Shown in pieces: positions 34,831 through 42,614 of a stretch of DNA of 64,000 nucleotides (within the stretch, counting starts at the first letter, position 1; each line of letters opens with the position of its first letter). Source of the DNA: an uncultured Paracoccaceae bacterium (GTDB taxonomy: Bacteria > Pseudomonadota > Alphaproteobacteria > Rhodobacterales > Rhodobacteraceae); NCBI GenBank assembly GCA_947495795.1, contig CANMAI010000004.1:1-64000 (forward strand). The letters are read 5' to 3'. A program made the position numbers and the translations under genes. Under the pieces are notes generated by a model. It made no database searches and was not told the DNA's origin. It saw nothing but the letters and a program-made list of their open reading frames with translations.

Positions 34831-34854
34831 AATCAACCTACTAGTAGGTTGATT
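34831..34854. promoter_or_regulatory. 24-bp perfect palindrome, TetR operator candidate
   Basis: The sequence from 34831 to 34854 (AATCAACCTAC and its exact reverse complement, centred on CTAG) is a perfect palindrome touching the start codon of the TetR gene. Repressor bound here would block the start or ribosome site directly, since the normal ribosome-binding position lies inside it. This suggests a leaderless or very short-leader transcript. Confidence 0.75.
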
Positions 34855-34954
34855 TTAACTCGTCAACATGTCTCACTTTTGCGGGTGGCCACCGAACGAA
34901 ACCCGCTCGCACCCTCTTTCTGTTTGCCATAAGGTCGGCTTGAGCGGAGGGGTG

Positions 34955-35515
34955 ATGCATATCAGGGTTTTCGAGAAATGGCTGGCACGGGTGACGGGCG
35001 TTTGTCTTGTTGTACTGCTTGCTGTGCTCGCTGCAGCGAAACCGTGGAGTGGGCGCGATGCGGCGCGAATGCCGGGATGGAATAGCGCAGAGATGGAGCC
35101 TGTTCTGGTGGAGCTATTGGGGCGTGTTTATACGGCTTTCGGGCAAGCTGAAGAGTTTGCGATCTATGATGGTATTGCATCGGCCGTGGCTGAGGATCTG
35201 GTGACATCTCTCTATCTTCAGCGCCGCGCAGCACAGCTGCTTGAGGAAGAAGCGGGTGCGGAAACCGAAATTCTTGATCTCGAACTGAAGGAAATGACTG
35301 CAAAAGGTCGTAATGCGGCTGGCTATATTGTAGCAGCGCGTTGGCAGGTTTCGGGCCGCGTCGGTCATTCGGATCATCAGCATATTCGCGTGAACGAGTA
35401 TGCGGCGGAGCTGACTTTGGGGCCGGTGACGGGCGGCTGGCAGTTTACCGGGTTCGATCTTGATACGGTTGCGCGGCAGGAGCCTGAGCCCATGTTTTTC
35501 GAGGGCTTTGAATGA
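34955..35515 (+). CDS. Membrane-anchored hypothetical protein, first gene of metal-type ABC operon
   Basis: A 186-residue protein with one N-terminal membrane segment (about residues 11-28) and no clear cleavage site, followed by an extracytoplasmic domain. Near the C-terminal end is a His/Asp-rich patch (GRVGHSDHQHIRVNEY) that could bind metal. ATG 34955 follows GCGGAGGGG. It overlaps the ATPase gene by four bases (ATGA). I do not recognise a named family. Its position suggests an accessory subunit of the ABC module. Confidence 0.7.
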   Translation: MHIRVFEKWLARVTGVCLVVLLAVLAAAKPWSGRDAARMPGWNSAEMEPVLVELLGRVYTAFGQAEEFAIYDGIASAVAEDLVTSLYLQRRAAQLLEEEAGAETEILDLELKEMTAKGRNAAGYIVAARWQVSGRVGHSDHQHIRVNEYAAELTLGPVTGGWQFTGFDLDTVARQEPEPMFFEGFE

Positions 35516-36177
35516 TCCGCATCGATGATCTGGCCTTCGCGCATCCGGGCGGCGGCTTCCGGCTGGATATTCCGGAATTGGAGATCAGCGCTGGCAGCCG
35601 CACCGCAATTGTGGGGCCTTCCGGAACAGGCAAGACCACGCTTCTCAACCTGATGTCCGGCATTCTGGTGCCTGAGGCGGGGGCGATCCGGGTGGAGGAT
35701 GAAAACATCGCGGCGTTGAGTGATACGGCACGGCGGGCGTTTCGCATTCGGCGGATCGGGTTCGTGTTTCAGTCCTTTGCTCTGGTCGAATATCTGACAG
35801 CGTTTGAGAACATTCTCTACCCCTACCACATCACCGGAAGCCTGAAACTGGATGATACTGTACGGGCACGGGCGCGGAATTTGGCCGCACGTGTGGGGCT
35901 GAGCGACAAGCTGGGGCGCAAACCCGGCGCACTTTCGCAGGGAGAGCAGCAGCGGGTGGCTATCTGCCGGGCGCTTGTAACAGCACCCGCGTTTGTCCTG
36001 GCAGACGAGGCGACAGGCAATCTGGATCCGGAAAACAAGACGCGCATCCTCGATTTGCTCTTTGAACAGGTGGCGGCAGAAGGCGCTACACTGGTGGCCG
36101 TGACGCATGACCATGAGTTGCTGGAGCGCTTCGACCATGTGATTGATTTCGCGGCCTTCCGGCAGGAGCCGCTATGA
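35512..36177 (+). CDS. ABC transporter ATPase, LolD/MacB type
   Basis: A 221-residue ATPase. Walker A is GPSGTGKT, signature LSQGEQQR, Walker B FVLADEATGNLDPENK, H-loop VTHDHEL. The LSQGEQQR and DEATGNLD forms are typical of LolD/MacB/FtsE-like ATPases, which work with FtsX-type permeases on envelope tasks and do not import through a channel. It overlaps the preceding and following genes by ATGA. Confidence 0.88.
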   Translation: MIRIDDLAFAHPGGGFRLDIPELEISAGSRTAIVGPSGTGKTTLLNLMSGILVPEAGAIRVEDENIAALSDTARRAFRIRRIGFVFQSFALVEYLTAFENILYPYHITGSLKLDDTVRARARNLAARVGLSDKLGRKPGALSQGEQQRVAICRALVTAPAFVLADEATGNLDPENKTRILDLLFEQVAAEGATLVAVTHDHELLERFDHVIDFAAFRQEPL

Positions 36178-37352
36178 ACGATACGCTGTTCTTGGCATTC
36201 GCCTATATCCGCCATCATGCTGTGCGTTCTGCCGTGCTGATCTTTGCCCTCGCCCTGATCATCTTTGTACCGATGGCCACGCGTCAGGTGCTGGATGCGG
36301 CCGAGAACCAGCTGACGGCACGCGCCAGTGCGACGCCTCTGATGATCGGCTCTCGCGGCTCAGCGCTCGATCTGATGATGAACGGCCTCTATTTCACCGC
36401 CGACAGGCCCGAGCGGATCACGATCGCCGCTTCCGACAGGGTCTGGGACAGTGATCTCGCCATCGCAATTCCGCTACATGTGCGCTTCAGGGCGGGTGGC
36501 GCGCCGATTGTGGGAACCACCTTCGACTATTTCGACTTTCGCGGGCTCAAGGTCGCGGAGGGGCGACCTCTGGCTCTGCTGGGTGAGGCCGTGCTTGGTG
36601 CGAATGCCGCCACCCGGCTTGGCCTCGGGGCGGGTGACCTGCTGATCTCGGACCCAGAAAACCTCTTTGATATCGCGGGCACATATCCGTTGGAGATGAA
36701 GGTTGTGGGCGTGCTGGACCCCACTGGAAGCGCCGATGATGATGCAGTGTTCGTAGATATTACGACCGCCTGGGTGATCGAGGGGCTGGGGCATGGCCAT
36801 GATGATGTTTTGGAGGAAGGCATGGTGGTGAGCGAGGCCGAGGGCGAGATTGTTGCCAATGCGGCGCTTGCTCAGTTCACCCGCATCACGCCTAAAAATA
36901 TCGACAGCTTTCATTTTCATGGTCCGCCCGATGATTACCCCATCTCCAGCGTGATCGCTGTGCCGCCTGACGCCCGCAATGCTGCGGTTCTGCGGGGCCG
37001 CTATCTGGCGCCAAATGATCCGACGCAGATCGTGGTGCCGGAGGTTGTGGTAACGGGCCTTCTGGAGACGATCTTTCGCATCGGGCGCGTGCTGGATGCT
37101 GTTTTTATCATTGTGGGGGCGGCGGCTTTGATTGCGGTGGTATTGGCCGGATATCTGGCGCTGAAGCTGCGGGCGGGAGAAGTGGAAACGGCCTTCCGGC
37201 TTGGCTGCCACAAGGCGATGATAGCCCGGCTGCTCGGCGCGGAAGCGCTTATTATTACAATCGCCGCTCTTCTCCTTGCAGGGGCCGGATTGATGGCTAC
37301 ATCACATTTGATGGATGACGTGGCGGTATGGCTCGTCACAACACAGCGCTGA
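36174..37352 (+). CDS. ABC transporter permease, FtsX/MacB type
   Basis: A 392-residue permease with one N-terminal membrane helix (about 18-38), a periplasmic domain of about 250 residues, and three C-terminal helices, the FtsX/MacB arrangement. The periplasmic part has His-rich stretches (GLGHGHDDV and DSFHFHGPPDD), unusual for a lipoprotein or peptide exporter and suggestive of metal binding. It partners with the LolD-like ATPase encoded just upstream. In Vibrio, ZrgABCDE is a zinc system using a similar ABC type, from memory. Confidence 0.82.
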   Translation: MNDTLFLAFAYIRHHAVRSAVLIFALALIIFVPMATRQVLDAAENQLTARASATPLMIGSRGSALDLMMNGLYFTADRPERITIAASDRVWDSDLAIAIPLHVRFRAGGAPIVGTTFDYFDFRGLKVAEGRPLALLGEAVLGANAATRLGLGAGDLLISDPENLFDIAGTYPLEMKVVGVLDPTGSADDDAVFVDITTAWVIEGLGHGHDDVLEEGMVVSEAEGEIVANAALAQFTRITPKNIDSFHFHGPPDDYPISSVIAVPPDARNAAVLRGRYLAPNDPTQIVVPEVVVTGLLETIFRIGRVLDAVFIIVGAAALIAVVLAGYLALKLRAGEVETAFRLGCHKAMIARLLGAEALIITIAALLLAGAGLMATSHLMDDVAVWLVTTQR

Positions 37353-37364
37353 GGGGAATTGAGC

Positions 37365-38129
37365 ATGCGTTACAGTGGATTGGGGTTGGTTCTGGGGCTT
37401 CTGGTAGCAGCAAACCCGGCGGCAGCACATTTTGGGATGGTTCTGCCTTCCGACACCATGGTGACGCAGGAGGATGGACGCGAGATCGAACTGCGCTTCG
37501 GCTTTGCACATCCCTTCACACCGGAGGGACTGGAACTTGTGGCCCCTCAAAGCGTAGAGGTTTTCCACAGCGATGGCGTGGATAACATCACGGAAACGCT
37601 CAAAGCTGAGGATTTCCATGGCGCAGCTGGTTTTGCGGCCAGTTACACGCTGGGCCGCCCGGGGGTTTATACCTTTGTGATGCAGCCGGAGCCCTATTGG
37701 GAAGAGGCCGAACAGACCTTCATTCAGCATTTTTCGAAAACGCATATCGCGGCGTTTGATGACGATAGCGGTTGGGATGCGGAACTTGGCTTGAAAACGG
37801 AGATCGTGCCACTGACCAAGCCTTTCGGGCTTTGGGCAGGTAATCTCTTTCAGGGTATCGTGAAGTTTGATGGCAAGCCCGTACCTTTCGCGGAGATCGA
37901 GGTTGAGCATTATAACGAGACGGGCCTGGGCGTGCCAAACGAGATCATGGTGACGCAGACGGTCAAGGCTGATGCCAATGGCGTTTTTTCCTACGCCACA
38001 CCTTCAGCCGGATGGTGGGGGTTTGCGGCACTTAAAACAGCGAACTATTCGCTGCCCAGGGATGATCAGGCGATGCCTGTCGAGCTTGGGGCCGTGATCT
38101 GGGTGAAATTCGAGGAATGGGAGCAGTGA
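37365..38129 (+). CDS. DUF4198 exported protein (nickel/cobalt-uptake-type component)
   Basis: A 254-residue periplasmic protein with a signal peptide ending NPAAA, leaving a mature N terminus HFGMVLP. DUF4198 proteins, including NikK, accompany nickel and cobalt ECF-type transporters and may bind metal through an N-terminal His. The fold is an Ig-like beta domain pair (GIVKFDGKPVPFAEIEVEHY). ATG 37365 follows GAGGGG at 37351-37356. It is in one operon with the FtsX-type module. Confidence 0.82.
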   Translation: MRYSGLGLVLGLLVAANPAAAHFGMVLPSDTMVTQEDGREIELRFGFAHPFTPEGLELVAPQSVEVFHSDGVDNITETLKAEDFHGAAGFAASYTLGRPGVYTFVMQPEPYWEEAEQTFIQHFSKTHIAAFDDDSGWDAELGLKTEIVPLTKPFGLWAGNLFQGIVKFDGKPVPFAEIEVEHYNETGLGVPNEIMVTQTVKADANGVFSYATPSAGWWGFAALKTANYSLPRDDQAMPVELGAVIWVKFEEWEQ

Positions 38130-38455
38130 TACGCGGCTTTCTCTTTCTCACGGCGCTGATGGCCACCATGCCCGCTTTCGCGCATCGGCTGGTGATCTAT
38201 GCCTATGCCGAGGCGGGAGAGGTGATTGTGGAGGCCCGGTTTTCAAATGAGCGACCAGCGCAGATCGGCACGATAAAGGTGGCCCTGGAAGATGAAACCG
38301 TTCTGATGGAAGTGCCACTGGACCCATCGGGCGAGACGCGGATCGCCATTGACGCGGCGTTTTCCCCCGGTGTGATCGTGACGGTGGAAACCAGCGAGGG
38401 GCACGAGGACTACTGGGTGCTGACGCCGGATGATCTTAAGGAAGCGGAGGAATGA
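38126..38455 (+). CDS. Small exported protein with N-terminal His after cleavage
   Basis: About 109 residues from GTG 38126, which overlaps the DUF4198 stop as GTGA; an ATG at 38117 is in frame but has no spaced ribosome site. The signal peptide ends MPAFA, giving mature HRLVIYAYAEAGEV, the second protein here whose mature chain begins with His. The rest looks like a carboxypeptidase-regulatory-type beta domain (NikL-like). It overlaps the ZnuA-like gene by ATGA. Metal binding is inference. Confidence 0.72.
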   Translation: MIRGFLFLTALMATMPAFAHRLVIYAYAEAGEVIVEARFSNERPAQIGTIKVALEDETVLMEVPLDPSGETRIAIDAAFSPGVIVTVETSEGHEDYWVLTPDDLKEAEE

Positions 38456-39306
38456 GGCTGACGATAGCTTTGGCTGCTGCGTTGATGGCAACACCTTCGC
38501 TGGCGGAGCCTTTGAAGGTAACGGCGGTGCATAACGTGCTGGCGGTCTTCGCAAAACGCATTGGCGGCGATGCCGTTGAGGTGAAAATGCCGGTGCCCGA
38601 GGGCCGTGATCCCGCGCTCTGGAAGCCGGGGATCGCCGAGATCTCCGAAATCCAGCAATCCGATCTTATCTTGTTGAACGGTGCGGGCTATGCGGATTGG
38701 ACGGCAAAAACCTCCCTTCCTCGCTCCAAAACGGTGGTGACTTCCAAGGCTTTCGAGAACGCGCTGATCGAGACGGAGGGGGCTGTAACGCATAGCCACG
38801 GCCCTGATGGTGAACATGCACATACGGGCACCGACCCGCACACATGGCTGGATTTTGCGCAGGCGGCACAACAAGCAGAGGCCGTAGGGGAGGCGCTGGC
38901 GAAGCGCTTGCCGGAGGCTGAGCTTGATACGGAAGCGCTGGTGGCGGAGTTGGCGCTTTTGGACGCAAGGGCGAAGGAAGTTGCGTCCAAGCTGCCGCAG
39001 CCATTGATCGCAGCACATCCGCGTTACGCCTATTTCGCACGAGCATACGGGCTGGAAATTGTGAGCCTTGATTGGCCGGCGGGCGAAGATCCGGAGCGGG
39101 AAGATATCGCGGCCTTGCAGGAGCTATTGACGGCAAACCCAGCAAAGGTGTTCCTCTGGGAGGCGGAACCTTCCGCTGCAGCCACACAGGTTCTGGCAGA
39201 ACTTGGCCTGGAGGGCGTGGTGTTCGAAACGGGTGCGCTCGCGGGACAGGACTTTCCGGGCGGGGCAGCTGCGGCGCTGGAGCGCCTTGCTGCCCTTGGT
39301 GAGTAA
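38452..39306 (+). CDS. ZnuA-like metal ABC substrate-binding protein
   Basis: A 284-residue periplasmic protein (signal MRLTIALAAALMATPSLA). It has the cluster A-I metal-binding protein features: a His-rich loop (THSHGPDGEHAHTGTDPHTW), the DPHTW ligand His, and AAHPRYAYFARAYGLE with a second His. The first ligand His usually found in the pattern H-x-Y/F-x-P is absent; here the region reads EGRDPALWKPG. No ZnuB or ZnuC is encoded nearby; it ends the six-gene operon with the LolD/FtsX-type module. Confidence 0.83.
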   Translation: MRLTIALAAALMATPSLAEPLKVTAVHNVLAVFAKRIGGDAVEVKMPVPEGRDPALWKPGIAEISEIQQSDLILLNGAGYADWTAKTSLPRSKTVVTSKAFENALIETEGAVTHSHGPDGEHAHTGTDPHTWLDFAQAAQQAEAVGEALAKRLPEAELDTEALVAELALLDARAKEVASKLPQPLIAAHPRYAYFARAYGLEIVSLDWPAGEDPEREDIAALQELLTANPAKVFLWEAEPSAAATQVLAELGLEGVVFETGALAGQDFPGGAAAALERLAALGE

Positions 39307-39337
39307 ACCAAACGCAGAGAGGCAGGCCGCGCTCCCA

Positions 39338-40336
39338 TCAATCGGACGCGGCTGAAACCTTCTCGTAAGCCTCTATGATCTTGGCTACCATCGGGTGGCG
39401 CACAACATCGACGCTGCGGAAACGAGCAAAACCGATGCCCTTCACATCGCGCAGAACTTTCTCTGCTTCAACCAGCCCCGAGGGCACACCGCGCGGCAGA
39501 TCTATCTGTGTCATGTCGCCTGTAATCGCCATGCGGCTGCCTTCGCCCAAACGTGTGAGGAACATCTTCATCTGCATTGTCGTCGCGTTCTGCGCCTCAT
39601 CCAGAACCACAAAAGCGTTGGAGAGCGTACGCCCGCGCATGAACGCCAGAGGAGCGATCTCGATCTGCTTTTCCTCGATCAGCTTGGCCACCTGCTTGCC
39701 GGGCAGAAAATCGTTCAGCGCATCATAGAGCGGCTGCATGTAGGGATCGACTTTGTCCTTCATATCACCAGGCAGAAAGCCTAGCCGCTCGCCCGCTTCT
39801 ACTGCCGGGCGACTAAGGATGATCTTGTCGACGCGCCCTTCAATAAACATCGAGACAGCAGCGGCCACCGCAAGGTAGGTTTTACCGGTGCCGGCAGGGC
39901 CGAGCCCAAAGACAAGCTCCTGTTCAAAAAGGCTTTTCACATACGCCTTCTGGGCGGGTGTGCGTGGCTCTACCGTTTTCTTGCGGGTGCGGATTTCCAC
40001 CGCTTCGCCCTTGAACATTTCGAGTTGGTCTGTGGGTTGCGGGAGATCCGCGCCCATGCGGATGGCACCCTCAACGTCACCAGGTTCAACGGCGCGGCCA
40101 GCCTCCAACCGGGCGTAAAGCGCGCGCAGGATATCGGCGCCGCGCTCTGCCGCATCACCGTGCAGCACAAGCTCGTTGCCGCGCCGCGTAATCGTGACGG
40201 AAAGCGCCTGCTCCACTTGCGTCAGATGACGGTCGTATTCACCGCAAAGATCAATCAGAAGCCGGTTGTCCGGGAAGCTGAGCGTCTCTTCCGTTATAGT
40301 GATATCGGGTGCGGCCTGCATATCTGATGTCGCCAA
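39338..40336 (-). CDS. phoH: PhoH family ATPase
   Basis: A 332-residue protein. Walker A is GPAGTGKT at residues 146-153, followed by the PhoH blocks LSRPAVEAGERLGFLPGD, FVVLDEAQNAT and TGDMTQIDLPRG. PhoH/YbeZ is an RNA-related ATPase usually encoded with the endoribonuclease YbeY. It follows miaB in the same direction, as is usual (miaB-phoH-ybeY), but ybeY is not seen; the next gene downstream is convergent. Confidence 0.92.
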   Translation of the reverse strand: MATSDMQAAPDITITEETLSFPDNRLLIDLCGEYDRHLTQVEQALSVTITRRGNELVLHGDAAERGADILRALYARLEAGRAVEPGDVEGAIRMGADLPQPTDQLEMFKGEAVEIRTRKKTVEPRTPAQKAYVKSLFEQELVFGLGPAGTGKTYLAVAAAVSMFIEGRVDKIILSRPAVEAGERLGFLPGDMKDKVDPYMQPLYDALNDFLPGKQVAKLIEEKQIEIAPLAFMRGRTLSNAFVVLDEAQNATTMQMKMFLTRLGEGSRMAITGDMTQIDLPRGVPSGLVEAEKVLRDVKGIGFARFRSVDVVRHPMVAKIIEAYEKVSAASD

Positions 40337-40423
40337 GTGTCCTCCGAGTGTTGGCGTGAAGTCTTCCTCAAGCCTGCCCCAAGCGGCTTGGGCCGTGCAA
40401 GCCCAAACACCGTCAAATGCCCG

Positions 40424-41752
40424 TCATATTGCCCCAGATGTTGTGGTATCCCGCACACCGGCCAACGAATTCTTCTCCGATGCCATGATTTTAACCGGAA
40501 TAATCGTCCCAACATCCGACGGATCCGCCTGCAGATGAACGGCCTGGAGGTAGGGCGACCGGCCAACAAGCTGACCCTCCAGCCTGCCCGGTTTTTCCAG
40601 AAGCACCGGCAGAACCTTACCGACCTGCGCAGCCTGAAACTCCGCCTGATGGGCCGTGAGCATCGCCTGCAACCGCGCCAGCCGCTCCGATTTCACGGCC
40701 TCGTCCACATCCTCGCGGCCTGCCGCCGGGGTGCCGGGGCGGGGCGAATATTTGAAAGAATAAGCTTGCGCGTAACGCACTTCTTCACAAAGCGCCAAGG
40801 TCGCTTCAAAATCCGCATCGCTCTCTCCGGGAAAACCCACGATGAAATCGCCGGAAAGGGCGATATCGGGCCGGGCTTCGCGCATTTTCTCAAGAACGCG
40901 CAAATATTTCTCGGCTGTGTGCTTGCGGTTCATTGCCTTCAATACGCTATCGCTGCCTGATTGTACGGGCAGATGCAGGTATGGCATCAGCTTTTCCACC
41001 TCACCGTGGGCGGCAATGAGATCCTCGCTCATGTCATTCGGATGGCTGGTGGTAAACCTGATCCGCTCCAGCCCATCAACCTTGGCCATCTCCCGGATCA
41101 GTCGCGCGAGGCTCCAGCCATCCGCCTCGTAGGCATTTACGTTCTGGCCGAGAAGTGTGATTTCCACGACGCCACGCTCCACCAGATCGCGCGCTTCGGC
41201 CAGTAACCGCTCCGCAGGGCGGGAAACCTCGGCCCCGCGTGTGTAGGGCACCACGCAGAAGGCACAGAACTTGTCGCAGCCTTCCTGAACGGTAAGGAAT
41301 GCTGTAGGCGCACGGCTGGCTTTCGGGCCGCGCGCTTTCGGCAGATGCTCGAATTTGTCTTCCTCGGGAAATTCCGTGTCGATGGCCCGCGCACCGGTTT
41401 GAAGCTTTGCATCCATCTCCGGCAGGCGGTGATAGGCCTGCGGCCCCACCACAAGATCGACCATCGGCTGGCGGCGGATGATTTCCTCTCCCTCAGCCTG
41501 CGCAACACAGCCCGCCACCCCGATCTTGAGATCGGGGTTTGCTGCCTTGAGCGGCTTAAGCCGCCCGAGTTCTGAATAAACCTTCTCCGCCGCCTTCTCA
41601 CGGATATGGCAGGTGTTGAGCAGGATCATATCAGCCTCGGCCTGATCCTCCGTCACCTCATAGCCCTGCCCCTCCAGCGCGCCGGCCATCCGCTCGCTGT
41701 CATAGACGTTCATCTGGCAGCCATAGGTTTTAACGAACAGCTTCTTGGTCAT
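40424..41752 (-). CDS. miaB: tRNA-2-methylthio-N6-dimethylallyladenosine synthase
   Basis: A 442-residue radical SAM methylthiotransferase. N-terminal cluster cysteines are C12, C48 and C82; the SAM cluster is C159-DKF-C163-AF-C166. A TRAM domain occupies the C terminus. It adds the 2-methylthio group to i6A37 in tRNAs reading U-starting codons. ATG 41752 ([15 protein letters not shown]) is the family start; an upstream frame start is not. It lies upstream of phoH. Confidence 0.95.
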   Translation of the reverse strand: MTKKLFVKTYGCQMNVYDSERMAGALEGQGYEVTEDQAEADMILLNTCHIREKAAEKVYSELGRLKPLKAANPDLKIGVAGCVAQAEGEEIIRRQPMVDLVVGPQAYHRLPEMDAKLQTGARAIDTEFPEEDKFEHLPKARGPKASRAPTAFLTVQEGCDKFCAFCVVPYTRGAEVSRPAERLLAEARDLVERGVVEITLLGQNVNAYEADGWSLARLIREMAKVDGLERIRFTTSHPNDMSEDLIAAHGEVEKLMPYLHLPVQSGSDSVLKAMNRKHTAEKYLRVLEKMREARPDIALSGDFIVGFPGESDADFEATLALCEEVRYAQAYSFKYSPRPGTPAAGREDVDEAVKSERLARLQAMLTAHQAEFQAAQVGKVLPVLLEKPGRLEGQLVGRSPYLQAVHLQADPSDVGTIIPVKIMASEKNSLAGVRDTTTSGAI

Positions 41753-41848
41753 GGGGCTCTTGCTCTCAAAACGGGAAACGGCGCGCCGGAACTTTTCCTG
41801 CGCGCCGCTTCTCCTACACGGTTGCAGCCGAAGCCGCAACGCAAGTGC

Positions 41849-42271
41849 TTACTTCTTGGCCGTCTTGGGCTTTCGGCCCAGGCCGATCTTCTTGGCCAAT
41901 TCCTGACGCTTCAGAGCATAGGAAGGCGCCACCATCGGATAGTCAGACTTGAGGCCCCATTTCTCACGATACTCTTCAGGCGTAAGGCCATAGGAGGTGG
42001 AAAGATGGCGCTTGAGCATTTTCAGCTTCTTACCGTCTTCGAGGCAAATGATGTAATCATTCGTCACTGATTTCTTGATGGGTACCGCGGGGATCAGTTC
42101 CACCGGTTCCTCAACCTCTTCTTCCGTCAGCGCACTCATAGTGCCGTAAACGGAGCGCAGCATGTCGGATACCTGATCCGGCTGCACCGTGTTGTTGCCT
42201 ACGTAGGAAGCAACGATGTCGGACGCCAAAGCCAACAACTCGCCTTTTTCCACAATCGCTTCGTCTGTCAA
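41849..42271 (-). CDS. Ros/MucR-family transcriptional regulator with altered zinc finger
   Basis: A 140-residue regulator. The TTG at 42271 with GGAG at 42281-42284 gives the usual MucR N terminus (ELLALASDIVASYVGNN). The finger region reads CLEDGKKLKMLKRHL; relative to Ros (Cys-x2-Cys-x9-His-x4-His) the ligands are C76, D79, H89 and Y94. Thus the second Cys is Asp and the last His is Tyr. Family members without a structural zinc are known. The DNA-binding GLTPEEYREKWGLKSDYPMV is intact. MucR proteins control exopolysaccharide, motility and virulence genes. Confidence 0.85.
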   Translation of the reverse strand: MTDEAIVEKGELLALASDIVASYVGNNTVQPDQVSDMLRSVYGTMSALTEEEVEEPVELIPAVPIKKSVTNDYIICLEDGKKLKMLKRHLSTSYGLTPEEYREKWGLKSDYPMVAPSYALKRQELAKKIGLGRKPKTAKK

Positions 42272-42614
42272 TGTCTTAGTCTCCCGGATATATTTGAGTG
42301 CCCTAACACAAGCTTGCTGCAATTAATCAATACACCAGCAGCACACTCGGCATCATAGTAGAACGATATAATCGGGAGAATCGCAGACCACAAGAGGAAA
42401 GCAATAGCTAAAAGTTAACAATTCAATTGTTGGAAGTTTTAAATATAAATAGTAAATTCACAGCATTTAAAAGTTCCAGCTCCAGTTCAGAGAGTGGATT
42501 CTAAATTTATAGATTACGGAAAAACAATATAAAAACCCGACATGCGCACTGAGTGCTAGGTTAACCTTATCACTCTTGGCGAGTTCGCGCCAAGGCCTGA
42601 ACCGCCAAAGCTTC
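42272..42614. promoter_or_regulatory. A+T-rich region upstream of mucR-like gene
   Basis: A 343-base A+T-rich stretch with no gene. It contains a palindrome AACAATT-C-AATTGTT at 42417-42431 and a hairpin CTTGGCG-AGTTCG-CGCCAAG at 42575-42594, which follows the M3 peptidase stop and may act as its terminator although no U-tract is seen. MucR-type proteins bind A+T-rich sites and often autoregulate, so the palindrome is a candidate target. Confidence 0.45.
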
